A stretch of DNA of 64,000 nt, taken from assembly GCA_964370985.1 (NCBI GenBank), contig CAYJLE010000003.1, positions 1 through 64,000 of the forward strand. Direction: 5' to 3'. Made by a program: the position numbers and the translations under genes. Shown in pieces: positions 1-11,200 of this stretch. Each line of letters opens with the position of its first letter. Positions within the stretch are counted from its first letter, which is position 1. Source of the stretch: JAHDVS01 sp964370985. Lineage in GTDB: Bacteria; Actinomycetota; Thermoleophilia; Gaiellales; Gaiellaceae. The notes under the pieces were generated by a model that was not told the DNA's origin, searched no databases, and saw nothing but the letters and a program-made list of their open reading frames with translations.

Positions 1-882
<882 letters not shown>

Positions 883-888
883 ACGGTT

Positions 889-926
889 GTATTGGTTTGA
901 CGAGCAGTGGTGCGTATTGTTTGACG
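889..926. repeat. Imperfect direct repeat in divergent promoter region
   Basis: The 115-bp gap between the ABC ATPase and the TetR gene contains GTATTGGTTTGACG (889-902) and GTATTGTTTGACG (914-926), spaced 25 bp start to start. The region is more A/T-rich than its surroundings. The spacing would put both copies on roughly the same helix face two to three turns apart, so they may be a tandem operator or duplicated -35-like elements. Function is inference. Confidence 0.35.
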
Positions 927-970
927 GTGGGCGCCCGAAAAGCAAGACCTGGATCCGAAATCGGCCCGGG

Positions 971-991
971 GCGGGGCTTCGCGAGCCCCGC
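971..991. promoter_or_regulatory. Inverted repeat just upstream of TetR gene
   Basis: Perfect 8-bp arms GCGGGGCT and AGCCCCGC separated by TCGCG, ending 6 bp before the TetR start codon. It could be an autoregulatory operator or an RNA hairpin masking the ribosome-binding site. Position fits TetR autoregulation, but short GC palindromes are common in DNA of this composition. Confidence 0.35.
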
Positions 992-997
992 CGGCGC

Positions 998-1605
998 ATG
1001 AGCCCGCGTCCGAGCGTCGCCGCGACGCGACGACCGCAGCTGCTCGAGGCGACGCTGCGTGTCGTCGCGGCGCGGGGGCTCGACGGAACGCGTCTCGCTG
1101 ACGTCGCCGCGGAGGCCGGCATGTCCGTCGGGGCCGTGCAGCACCACTTCGGGAGCCGGCGATGTCTCCTGCTCGAGGCGTTCGCGTACGAGCGCCGCCT
1201 CGCCATCGAGCGCTGGCTCGGAGCCGTCGGCGACGACCCGGACCCGTGGCAGCGAGTCGTGGCGCTCGCGGACTTCGTTGCGCACGACCCGGAGCTGTTT
1301 CGCGAGCGCTGGGGTCGCTGGCTCGAGTTCGCGGCCGTCGGGTCGCGGGAGCCCGCGCTGCGCGCGGAGCTCGCGGGCCTCTACGAGCACTGGCGCGAGC
1401 CGTTTCGCCGGGCTGTCGTCGACGGCGTGGACGCGGGGCGCTTCCGGCCCGCCCTGCCGGTGGAGGATGTCGTCGACAGGATCGTGGCGACGCTCGACGG
1501 CCTCGCGCTCAGGGCTCTCCTCGACGCGGGCGTCGATCTCGAGCGCATGCGCGACCTGCTCGTGCGCTGCCTCGCGCACGATCTCGGCGTGCGCGCGGCC
1601 GGGAG

Positions 1606-1609
<4 letters not shown>
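998..1609 (+). CDS. TetR/AcrR family transcriptional regulator
   Basis: DNA-binding repressor-type protein of 203 residues. The N-terminal helix-turn-helix spans roughly residues 10-55 (LLEATLRVVAARGLDGT, then VAAEAGMSVGAVQHHFGSR), which is the classical TetR pattern. The remaining all-helical part is a ligand-binding domain of usual length. Start ATG at 998 was chosen because the upstream open frame has no coding character and crosses the divergent promoter. It is divergent from the PotA-like ATPase and converges, with a 4-nt overlap, on the HDAC-like gene, so it may control either. Ligand unknown. Confidence 0.9.
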
Positions 1610-2706
<1,097 letters not shown>

Positions 2707-2753
2707 GCGGCACAATCTACGGTGATCCGGCGGCGGCGGGGAAAGGGGCGGAC

Positions 2754-3695
2754 GTGAGCGGCATGGCCATCACCGAAGGGGCTCTGCGGACGCGGCGGGA
2801 GGAGGGCGGGACGCCCGCCCTCGAGGGCTGGGGGGTCGACTCCGAGTACGGCGTCCTGCGCGACGTGCTGCTCGGCTCCCCCGGTGCCTTCCGCTGGCTC
2901 GGCGAGGAGAACGCGCAGTACTCGGCGCTCGTACGCGAGTCGCTGCGCCGCGGGTACCGCTTTGACGGCGAGCTGGCGCTGCGCCAGCACGCCGAGATGG
3001 TCGACGCCTACCGCCAGGCGGGCGTCTCAGTCCACCTCCTCGACGCCGCGGACGAGCTCGCCTACGGCGTCTACGCGCGCGACTCGAGCTTCATGACGCC
3101 GTTCGGCGCCGTCGTCTGCCAGCTCGCGAACCCGAGACGCCGCGGCGAGTACGCCACGACGCTGCGCTTCTACCTCTCGCAGGGCATCCCGGTGTACGAC
3201 CTCGTCAGCGCCGGGAACTTCGAGGGCGGCGACTTCAACATGATCGAACCCGGCTGCGTTCTCGTCGGCTACACGGGGCTGCGCTGCGAGGAGGTCGCGG
3301 CCCGGCAGGTGGGCGGCTGGATGGAGCGGGAGGGGCTCGAGGTCAAGTACGCGCCGATCGACGAGTTCTACGTCCACATCGACCTGATGGTCTGCATGCT
3401 CGCCGAGAAGCTCGCCGCCGTCTGCCTCGACACGACCGACCCCGAGATCGTCGACTGGCTGCGCGCCCGGAAGATCGAGATCGTGCCCGTCAGCTTCCGC
3501 GACACGATGGGGCTCGGCTGCAACGTGGTCGCGCTCGGAAACGACCGCGTGCTCTCGGTTGCGCAGTCCGAGGATCTGAACGCGCGGCTGCGCGCGCTCG
3601 GCTTCACCGTCTACGACCCCGACATGAGCATGTTCCTCCGGGCCGGCGGCGGCGTTCACTGCATGTGCCAGCCGCTTCGCCGCGACACGGCCTGA
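2754..3695 (+). CDS. Dimethylargininase/amidinotransferase-fold hydrolase
   Basis: Member of the guanidino-group-modifying superfamily (arginine deiminase, DDAH, amidinotransferase), which attacks a guanidine carbon with an active-site Cys. Visible motifs: YARDSSF near residue 110, GNFEGGDFN (substrate-binding acids), YVHIDLM with the catalytic His, GCNVVALG, and the terminal GGGVHCMCQPLRRD with the nucleophilic Cys. 313 residues, usual for DDAH/amidinotransferase. GTG at 2754 is chosen because AAAGGGG lies about 7 nt upstream; an ATG at 2763 is the alternative. Exact substrate (methylarginine, arginine, guanidino acid) cannot be read from sequence. The next enzymes (M24, amidase) suggest a guanidino or amide catabolic set. 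Confidence 0.85.
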   Translation: MSGMAITEGALRTRREEGGTPALEGWGVDSEYGVLRDVLLGSPGAFRWLGEENAQYSALVRESLRRGYRFDGELALRQHAEMVDAYRQAGVSVHLLDAADELAYGVYARDSSFMTPFGAVVCQLANPRRRGEYATTLRFYLSQGIPVYDLVSAGNFEGGDFNMIEPGCVLVGYTGLRCEEVAARQVGGWMEREGLEVKYAPIDEFYVHIDLMVCMLAEKLAAVCLDTTDPEIVDWLRARKIEIVPVSFRDTMGLGCNVVALGNDRVLSVAQSEDLNARLRALGFTVYDPDMSMFLRAGGGVHCMCQPLRRDTA

Positions 3696-3716
3696 GCGGC
3701 GGGGGCGGGGGTGCTG

Positions 3717-3741
3717 CGGGCGGGTCAGGACCCGCCCCTAC
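3717..3741 (+). repeat. 25-bp palindromic intergenic repeat, copy 1
   Basis: Copy of the window's dispersed repeat: CGGGCGGGTC, AG, GACCCGCCCCTAC. It overlaps the 3' end of the minus-strand M24 gene, so the last residues (RGGS) and the TGA stop of that protein are encoded by the repeat. It sits between two convergent genes and could form a strong hairpin in either transcript. Confidence 0.8.
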
Positions 3742-4921
3742 AGCCGATCACCGTTAGCGTGCGCGGCACCCGCGAGAGGATCTCGATGCCGCTCTCGGTC
3801 ATGAGCAGCGTCTCCATGTAGCTCGCCGTGATCCCCTCGTCCGGGTCGAAGAGGATGTTCTCGTAGTTCGTGACGTAGCCGGGCTCCCAGGTGAACTGCT
3901 CGTAGGCGTCGTTCGACAGGTACGTGTGGCCGACCCAGTCGGGCGGGAGCGCGACGCCGAGGGCATAGCCGCCGACCCACCAGACGCGCTCGCGGGGGAA
4001 GCGCGAGAACACGTACTCCTCGGCCACCCGCTGGGCGACGTCGAGCGGGTCGCCGGGCCTGACTGCCCGCCGCACCTCCTCGACGCTCTCCGCGGTCACC
4101 TCGAGGATCGCCCGGGCGGTCGGGCTGTCGCGGCCGATCGCCAGCGTGCGGCAGAGGTCGGCGTGGTAGCGGTCGCAGACGCCGCAGGTGTCGACGTACA
4201 TCACGTCTCCGACCTCGACCGGCCTGCGGGAGGGTGCCGCGTGCGTCTTGCACCAGACGAGCGGGCCGGCGGAGACCATCGTGCGGATCGCCGGCTCCTC
4301 GCCGCCGTGGTCGGCCATCACCGCGTTCAGCCGGGAGGCGATCTGGAGCTCCGTCAGCCCCGGCCGGACGATCTCGGGCAGCGCGAGGAAGGCGGCGTCC
4401 ACGATCGCGGCCGCCCGCCGGACGCGGTCGACCTCCGCCGGGGACTTGACGAGGCGGACGCGGTCGACGATCCAGTCGCCGTCGACGACTCGCGCGCCGC
4501 GTTCCGCGAGCTTCCCGGCGACAGCGTCGAGCAGGGGTGGTGCCGGCGACTTCGCGTGGCGCTCGAGCCCGACCGTGCCCCCGGTCCAGCCGCGCCGGGC
4601 GAACTCGGCTGCCACGGTCTCGACCGCCGTCTCGTAGGTGAAGAAGATCGCGTCGTCGAAGTGGGCGGTCTGCTCGACGAGGGAGCGGTGCCGCTCGTAG
4701 TCGACAAAGACGAGCTGCTCGGACTCGCGGGTAACGACGACGCCGAGCGGGGCGCGTGGCGGATACCAGATCGACTCGAAGCCCGTCAGGTAGCACATGT
4801 TGGCCGGGCTCGTCACGTAGAGAACGTCGAGCCCGCGCCGCTCGAGCTCCGCGCGGACGCGCCGAACGCGGTCGCGGTACTCCTCGACCGGGAACGAGAG
4901 CTTGTCGGCCGGGGCCATCAT
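3725..4921 (-). CDS. M24-family peptidase/creatinase-fold hydrolase (Xaa-Pro dipeptidase-like)
   Basis: 398 residues with the two-domain creatinase/prolidase arrangement: an N-terminal domain (DVLYVTSPANMCYLTGFES near residue 30) and a C-terminal pita-bread domain. VDTCGVCDRYHADLCRT supplies the usual pair of metal-ligand aspartates, VGHTYLSND the histidine region, and NYENILFDPDEG plus METLLMTESG the late glutamates. Relatives include Xaa-Pro peptidases, creatinase and ectoine hydrolase DoeA, so the substrate may be a small C-N compound rather than a peptide. Start ATG 4921 has AGGA about 7 nt upstream. The amidase gene starts divergently 18 bp away. The last residues come from a palindromic repeat. 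Confidence 0.85.
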   Translation of the reverse strand: MMAPADKLSFPVEEYRDRVRRVRAELERRGLDVLYVTSPANMCYLTGFESIWYPPRAPLGVVVTRESEQLVFVDYERHRSLVEQTAHFDDAIFFTYETAVETVAAEFARRGWTGGTVGLERHAKSPAPPLLDAVAGKLAERGARVVDGDWIVDRVRLVKSPAEVDRVRRAAAIVDAAFLALPEIVRPGLTELQIASRLNAVMADHGGEEPAIRTMVSAGPLVWCKTHAAPSRRPVEVGDVMYVDTCGVCDRYHADLCRTLAIGRDSPTARAILEVTAESVEEVRRAVRPGDPLDVAQRVAEEYVFSRFPRERVWWVGGYALGVALPPDWVGHTYLSNDAYEQFTWEPGYVTNYENILFDPDEGITASYMETLLMTESGIEILSRVPRTLTVIGCRGGS

Positions 4922-4939
4922 CGGGCATCCTACGCCCTC

Positions 4940-6364
4940 GTGGACGATCTCCACTACCTGCCGGCCGTCGAGGCGCTCGCCCGTTTCCGCCAGCGCACGC
5001 TCTCGCCCGTCGAGCTGGCCCACGCCGTGATCGCCCGCGCGGAGGCGACCGACCCAGCTGTCAACGCGCTCCCGGTCCGCTTCTTCGACGAGCTGCTCGC
5101 CGGGGCGCGCGCGGCCGAGCGGCGCTACGCGGGCTCCGGGGCCCGCCCGCGCCCGCTCGAGGGGCTGCCGGTTGCGGTCAAGGAGGAGACGGCGGTGGCG
5201 GGGCAGCCCTGGACGCAGGGCTCGCTGCTCTACCGGGACGCGGTCGCCGACCATACCGCGGTCGTCGTCGAGCGGATCATGCGCGCGGGCGGGATCGTCC
5301 ACGCCCGCTCGGCCGCGCCCGAGTTTTCGTGCGCGCCGTTCACGCACTCGCGCCTGTGGGGCGTCACACGCAACCCGTGGAACCTCGACTACTCGAGCGG
5401 CGGCTCCTCCGGCGGCGCAGCCGCCTCGCTGGCGGCCGGCTCGGCTACGCTCGCGACCGGCTCGGACATCGGCGGCTCGATCCGCATCCCGGCCTCCTTC
5501 TGCGGCGTCGTCGGCTTCAAGCCGCCGTACGGCCGCGTCCCGGAGGAGCCGCCCTTCAATCTCGACCACTGGTGTCACGAGGGCCCGCTCGCCCGCACGG
5601 TCGCCGACTGCGCGCTGCTGCAGAACGTGATCGCGGGGCCTCATGCGAGCGACGTCGCCTCGCTCAGGCCGAAGCTGCGGATCCCGGCCGAGCTGCGGGG
5701 GATCGAGGGCTGGCGTGTCGCCTACTCGCCCGACCTCGGCGGCTTCCCTGTCGACGAGGACGTCGCGCGCAACACCCGGGAGGCGCTCGACGTTTTGCGC
5801 GAGGCCGGCGCCCGCGTCGAGGAGATCGATCTCGGCTGGGACTACCGCGAGATCCTCGAGGCCGCCCGGATTCACTTCGGCGCGATCTTCGCGCCGGTGG
5901 TGGCCGAGGCGGTGCGCGAGCACCGGGACGAGCTGACCGCCTACACGGTCGCGTTCGCCGACGCCTCGGCCGCCGTCGCCAAGGAGGACATCGTGCGGGG
6001 CCTCGAGCTCGAGGGCCGCGTCTACGAGCGGCTCGGGCGCGTGCTCGAGCGCCACCGCCTGCTCGTCTGCCCCACGTACTCGGTGCCGGCGCTCGTCGCC
6101 GGCGAGGACTACGTCGAGCGAAACCCGCTCGTGAACGGGGTCGAGGTGGCGAGCCTCTACGACACGCTGATGACGGTCCCCTTCAACCTGTGCAGCCGCT
6201 GCCCCGTGATCACCGTCCCCTCCGGCCTCGCGCGCACAGGCGTCCCGACAGGCTTCTCGATCGTCGGGCGCACCTACGACGACGTCAGCGTCTTCCGTGC
6301 CGCGGCCGCGTTCGAGCGCGTCCGCCCCTGGCTCGACGCGCCCGCGCGACGCCCCCGTCTCTGA
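4940..6364 (+). CDS. Amidase signature family hydrolase
   Basis: 474 residues; hydrolyses a C-N amide bond with a Ser-cisSer-Lys triad. The Lys lies in LPVAVKEE (about residue 77), the Gly/Ser-rich signature YSSGGSSGGAAASLAAG holds the cis-Ser, and TGSDIGGSIRIPASFCGVVGFKP holds the nucleophilic Ser. The C-terminal half is complete (NLCSRCPVITVPSG, then TGFSIVG). No ATG is available near the N-terminus; GTG at 4940 gives a normal family start and leaves 18 bp to the divergent M24 gene. It leads a plus-strand run with a cupin and a FAD oxidase, so it may open an amide released by the upstream pathway. Confidence 0.9.
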   Translation: MDDLHYLPAVEALARFRQRTLSPVELAHAVIARAEATDPAVNALPVRFFDELLAGARAAERRYAGSGARPRPLEGLPVAVKEETAVAGQPWTQGSLLYRDAVADHTAVVVERIMRAGGIVHARSAAPEFSCAPFTHSRLWGVTRNPWNLDYSSGGSSGGAAASLAAGSATLATGSDIGGSIRIPASFCGVVGFKPPYGRVPEEPPFNLDHWCHEGPLARTVADCALLQNVIAGPHASDVASLRPKLRIPAELRGIEGWRVAYSPDLGGFPVDEDVARNTREALDVLREAGARVEEIDLGWDYREILEAARIHFGAIFAPVVAEAVREHRDELTAYTVAFADASAAVAKEDIVRGLELEGRVYERLGRVLERHRLLVCPTYSVPALVAGEDYVERNPLVNGVEVASLYDTLMTVPFNLCSRCPVITVPSGLARTGVPTGFSIVGRTYDDVSVFRAAAAFERVRPWLDAPARRPRL

Positions 6365-6381
6365 CCCGACAAGGAGGCCCC

Positions 6382-6780
6382 ATGGACAAGCCCCGCCCGA
6401 TGGTCGTGCCGCTCGCGACGGTGCCGCCCGTGCCCGCCGACGAGGCCGTGACGAAGGTGCGGATCGCCCGTCTCGTGACGCGCAAACGCTGCGGCTCGGG
6501 GCTCCTGACCGGCGTCTCCTGGCTGGACCCGGGCGAGGAGACCAACACCTGGTCTTCGCGGGACGAGAACGACATGCCGGAGGGCGACCACTGGTACGGG
6601 CCCGTTGACGAGACCTACTTCATCGTCCGGGGCCGTCTCGAGCTGACCTGGGACGAGGGCGTGCTCGAGCTCGGCCCCGATGACGCCGTCTACCTCGCTC
6701 CCGGCTGGACGTACCGCCTGCGGAACGTCGGCGACGAGCCCGCGTTCTTCGTCTACTCGATGACCCCGACGCCCGAGTGA
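6382..6780 (+). CDS. Small cupin-domain protein
   Basis: 132-residue single cupin. The beta-barrel core runs from about residue 65 to 125 (EGDHWYGPVDETYFIVRGRLELTW, then LGPDDAVYLAPGWTYRLRNVGDEPAFFVYS). The first motif has His/Glu ligand candidates (DHWYGPVDE) but the usual second-motif His is replaced by Tyr, so metal binding is uncertain. AAGGAGG lies 4-5 nt before the ATG. It follows the amidase by 17 bp and overlaps the FAD oxidoreductase by 4 nt, so the three are probably one transcript. Role unknown; small cupins in such operons often isomerise or sense a pathway intermediate. Confidence 0.8.
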   Translation: MDKPRPMVVPLATVPPVPADEAVTKVRIARLVTRKRCGSGLLTGVSWLDPGEETNTWSSRDENDMPEGDHWYGPVDETYFIVRGRLELTWDEGVLELGPDDAVYLAPGWTYRLRNVGDEPAFFVYSMTPTPE

Positions 6781-8195
6781 GCGCGCGCGAGCTACCCGCG
6801 GCCGCCCAGCGCAGCTGGTGGCTCGAGGAGGCTCTGGCCGCCGATCCCGGCGAGTCCTGCCCGGCGCTTCGAGGCGACGTCGAGGCCGATGTCGTCGTCG
6901 TCGGCGGCGGCTACACGGGCCTCTGGACGGCTCATCGGCTGCTCGAGCGCGAGCCGGGGCTGCGCGTGATCCTGCTCGAGCGCGACATCTGCGGTGGCGG
7001 CCCGAGCGGGCGCAACGGCGGCTTCGCGAACGGCTTCTGGTCGTCGCTCGACTCCCTCGCGGAGCTGTTCGGCGACGAGCGCGCGCTCGAGCTCGCGCGG
7101 GCTGCCGACGTCAGCGTGCGCGAGCTCGGGACCTGGTGCGAGCGCAACGGGGTCGACGCCTGGTACACGTTCGCCGGCGACGTCGGGGTCGCGACCTCCC
7201 CGGCGCAGGCGGGGCGCTGGCGCGAGCTGCTCGCCGCAGCCCGGCGCCTCGGCGCCGGCGACCAGGTCGCGGAGCTGGGGCCCGACGAGGTCGCCGAGCG
7301 CATCCGGCTCCCCTACCCCGGTGGCGGCGTGCACGTCCCGAGCGGGGCGATCGTCCAGCCGGCGCGGCTGGCGCGCGGCCTGCGCCGGGTCGTGCTTGCC
7401 CAGGGCGCGCGGATCCACGAGGGCTCGCCGGTCGTGCGCTTCCAGGCGGGCCCGCCGGCTGTCGCCCACACGGCCACCGGCTCGGTGCGGGCACCGGTAG
7501 CCGTGCTCGCTGCCAACGCCTGGCTCGCGGCCGAGAAGCCGTTCCGCCGCCGCCTCGCCGTGCGGGCCACCTACATGGTGATCACCGAGCCGGCGCCGGA
7601 GCGGCTCGCGGAGATTGGCTGGACCGGCGGTGAGGGGGTGTGGAACTTCCGTGCCGCCCTCAACTACCTGCGCGCGACCCCGGACGGGCGGATCGCGTTC
7701 GGCACCGGCGGCATGCAGCCCGGGCTCGCCCCCGGGATCGGGCCCGCCTTCGACTGGGACGCCCGCTGCGTCGCCGAGGTCGCGGCCCAGTTCCGCCGGC
7801 TCTTCCCGTCGTTTCGCGACGTGCGGCTGGAAGCGGCCTGGGGCGGTCCGATCGACGTGTCCGGTGCCCACCTGCCGTTCGTCCTGACCCTGCCGCCCGG
7901 GAACGTCCACGCCGCCGCCGGCTACACCGGCAACGGCGTCGGGCCCTGCCACCTCACGGGGCAGATCCTCGCGCGTCTCTCTCTCGGCGTCGAAGACGGG
8001 CTGACGCGCCTGCCGCTCGTCGGCTTCGAGCCGAAGCGGTTCCCGCCCGAGCCGCTACGCTCGCTCGGCGCCTTCGCCGTCAACCGCGCGGCGCTGCGCC
8101 GCGACTCGGCGGACGACGCCGGCCGCCGCCCCGGCCGCCTCGACGAGGCCCTCGCCCGCCTGCCCGGCCGCCTCGGCTACCATCTCGGCGCGTAG
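6777..8195 (+). CDS. FAD-dependent amine oxidoreductase, DAO family (PuuB-like)
   Basis: 472 residues. The N-terminal Rossmann dinucleotide fingerprint VVVVGGGYTGLWTAHRL (about residues 34-50) is followed by LLERDICGGGPSGRNGGF, the pattern of gamma-glutamylputrescine oxidase (PuuB) and related glycine/sarcosine oxidases. GYTGNGVGPCHLTGQILA near residue 380 is the C-terminal FAD-binding segment. It probably oxidises a secondary or primary amine to an aldehyde or imine with release of ammonia or amine. GTG start overlaps the cupin stop (GTGA), indicating translational coupling. The gene converges on the glutamate dehydrogenase gene, whose reaction would channel the nitrogen. Confidence 0.85.
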   Translation: MSARELPAAAQRSWWLEEALAADPGESCPALRGDVEADVVVVGGGYTGLWTAHRLLEREPGLRVILLERDICGGGPSGRNGGFANGFWSSLDSLAELFGDERALELARAADVSVRELGTWCERNGVDAWYTFAGDVGVATSPAQAGRWRELLAAARRLGAGDQVAELGPDEVAERIRLPYPGGGVHVPSGAIVQPARLARGLRRVVLAQGARIHEGSPVVRFQAGPPAVAHTATGSVRAPVAVLAANAWLAAEKPFRRRLAVRATYMVITEPAPERLAEIGWTGGEGVWNFRAALNYLRATPDGRIAFGTGGMQPGLAPGIGPAFDWDARCVAEVAAQFRRLFPSFRDVRLEAAWGGPIDVSGAHLPFVLTLPPGNVHAAAGYTGNGVGPCHLTGQILARLSLGVEDGLTRLPLVGFEPKRFPPEPLRSLGAFAVNRAALRRDSADDAGRRPGRLDEALARLPGRLGYHLGA

Positions 8196-8203
8196 CCGGC
8201 GCG

Positions 8204-11200
8204 CTACGCGACGAGCCCGCGCACCTGGCGCAGCGCGACGGTCAGGGCGGCCAGGCTGACGTCGCCCTGGGCACCGAGGGCGTCGACCAGCCGGCCCAGC
8301 CGCTCGTGGGCCTCCGAGCGGGCGGAAAGCCTGGCCTCGAACGCCCTCCCGACCGGGCCGTCCGACGTCTGAAGCACCCGCAGGGCGGCATCGCGGCGCA
8401 ACGCCATCAGGTCGTCCACCAGGGCCTGCGCCGCCCAGCGCTCCCAGCGAGTGGTGTCCGGGAGCCCCGCAACCCGACCCTCGAGCCAGTCGAGGTAGAG
8501 CCGCTCGCCTGCGAGGAAGAACGCGTGCGCGACCTCGGCGAGCGGCCTGGCCGTGCTGGTGGCCACGGCGATGATGTCAGGCCCGTGTGCCAGCTCGGGC
8601 TGGAAGGCGTGACGGCGGGCAAGCTCCTCCGTGACCCCCCGGGCGGCGAGCTCGCGCGCGGCGACCTCGCGGGTCTCGCGCCAGCTCTCCGAGCCGGCCT
8701 CCGCGAGCGCCCCGACCAGCTCGGCGAACCTCGGGCCGGCCTCGGCGATCGTCTCGCCGAGCGGGACGCTCGGAGCGTTCAGCAGGTACCAGCGGGCGAC
8801 GTCCTCGACGAGGGTGTCGACGCCGACCATCAGCCGGTTCTGAAGCACCGGGTCGATCGTGCCGTCGAGGGCCTCCACGTCGGCCCAGCGCTCGACGGCG
8901 CCGGTGACGTCGCGGGCCAGGAAGAACGCGCGCGCGACCTCGGACGCCTCCGCGCCCGTCTCGAACGCGAGCCGGGAGGCCCAGGTGATGCCGAGGTCGT
9001 TCACGATCTCGTTGGCGACGATCGTCGCGGCGAGCTCGCGCCGGAGCGGGTGCCGGGCGATCAGGTGGCCGAAGCGCTCGACCACGGCCGCCGGGAAGTA
9101 GCGGCGAAGCTCGCGCTCGAGGTACGAGTCGTCGGGCAGCGGCGAGGCCAGCACCGCCTCCTTCAAGCTCCGTTTCGCGTAGGCGAGCAGGACGCACAGC
9201 TCGGGGCGCGCCATGCCGCGGCCGGTCCGGGCCCGCTCGTCCATCTCCTCTCCGGAAGGCAGGCTCTCGAGCGCCCGGTCGAACGGCCCCTCGGCCTCGA
9301 GATGATCCATCAGGTCCTCGTAGGCCTCGATCCGCTCGGCCGAGACCGCCGACTCCTGGGAGAGGATCTGCGCCTGGAGGTAGTTGTCGTAGAGCACGTG
9401 CCGCGCCACGTCCTGCTCGACCTCACGCAGCAGCTCGTCACGTTGCTTGGTCGTCAGGTCGCCGCTCTCGATCGCGAGCCCGAGCAGGATCTTCAGGTTC
9501 ACTTCATGGTCGGAGCAGTCGACCCCGGCCGAGTTGTCGATCGCGTCCGTGTTGATCCGCCCGCCCAGCTGCGCGAGCTCGATGCGCGCCTTCTGCGTGA
9601 AGCCGAGGTTGCCGCCCTCCGCGACCACCCGCACTCGCAGCTCCGACGCATCGACGCGGATCGCGTCGTTCGTGCGGTCGCCGACGTCGGCGTTCGACTC
9701 GTACGACGCCTTCACGAACGTGCCGATGCCGCCGTTCCAGAACAGGTCGGCAGGCGCCCGCAGGATCGCTGCGATCACGTCGCTCGGCGTCAACGCCCGC
9801 TGCTCGCCGGGCGCCTCGAGGCGAAGCGCGCTGCGCGCCTCCGGCGACAGCGGGATCGCCTTCTCCGCCCGCGACCAGATGCCGCCGCCCGGGGACAGGA
9901 GCGAGCGGTCGTAGTCGTCCCAGGACGAGCCCGGGAGCTCGAACAGCCGCCTGCGCTCGGCGAAGGAGGCGGCCGGGTCGGGGTCGGGATCGACGAACAC
10001 GTGGCGGTGATCGAACGCCGCGATCAGCCGGATCCGGTCCGACAGCAGGAGGCCGTTGCCGAACACGTCGCCGGACATGTCCCCGATCCCGATCACCGTG
10101 AACGGCTCCGTCCCGATGTCGCGGCCGAGCTCGCGGAAGTGGCGGCGGACAGACTCCCACGCCCCCCTGGCGGTGATCGCGAGCTCCTTGTGGTCGTACC
10201 CGGCCGAGCCGCCTGACGCGAATGCGTCCCCGAGCCAGTAGCCGTACTCGGCTGCGAGCGCGTTCGCCGCGTCCGAGAACGTGGCGGTGCCCTTGTCGGC
10301 CGCCACGACGAGGTACGGGTCGTCCCCGTCGAGCGCGAGGACTCCCGGGGGGTGGACGACCTTCCCCTCGGCCAGGTTGTCGGTCAGGTCGAGCAACCCC
10401 CGGATCAGCGTCTCGTACTGCGCGACCACGGCTGCGCGGAGCTCCGCCCGCTCGATCGGCGGGCGCTTGAGCGCGAAGCCTCCCTTCGCTCCCGCGGGCA
10501 CGATCAGGGCGTTCTTCACCATCTGCGCCTTCATCAGCCCGAGGATCTCGGTCCGGTAGTCCTCCTTGCGATCCGACCAGCGGATGCCGCCTCGCGCGAT
10601 CCGCCCGCCGCGCAGGTGGATGCCCTCCATCTCGGCCGAATAGACGAAGATCTCGCACAGCGGGCGGGGCATCGGCATGTCCGGGACGCGGCTCGAGTCG
10701 AGCTTGAAGGACAGGAACGTCCGGCCCTCGCGAAACGCGTTCGTCCGCACGGTCGCCTCGACGAGGCCGAGGTGCGCCCGCAGGATGCGATCCTCGTCGA
10801 GGGATTTGACCTCGTCGAGAGCTGCGAGGATCGTGGCTCGCAGCGAGGCCTCGGCCTCGGGATCGCGCTCCCGGGACGGGTCGAAGCGCAGCTCGAACAG
10901 CTCGATCAGCTGCCGGGCAATGCCCGGGTTGCGAGCGAACGCCGCGTTCTTGTACTCGACCCCGAACGCCGCGCCGGTCCGCAGCCGGTACGTGCGGTAG
11001 GCGCGCAGCACCCTCACCTGGCGCCAGGTCAGCCCGGCGGAGACGATCGAGCGGTTGAGCGAGTCCGACTCCGCCTCGCCGCGCCAGATCGCCGCGATCG
11101 CGTCCGCGAGCCGCTCCCCGCACTCGGCCAGGTCGAGCGGCTCGCCGCTCTCGCCGAGCACCCCGAAGTCGTGCAGGTAGGTCTCGCCGTCGCCGTCGGC

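Noticed and set aside
3725..6055. M24 gene extended upstream to 6055 on the minus strand
   Set aside because: The extra 378 codons are antisense to the amidase, which has all catalytic motifs; the true start at 4921 has a ribosome-binding site.
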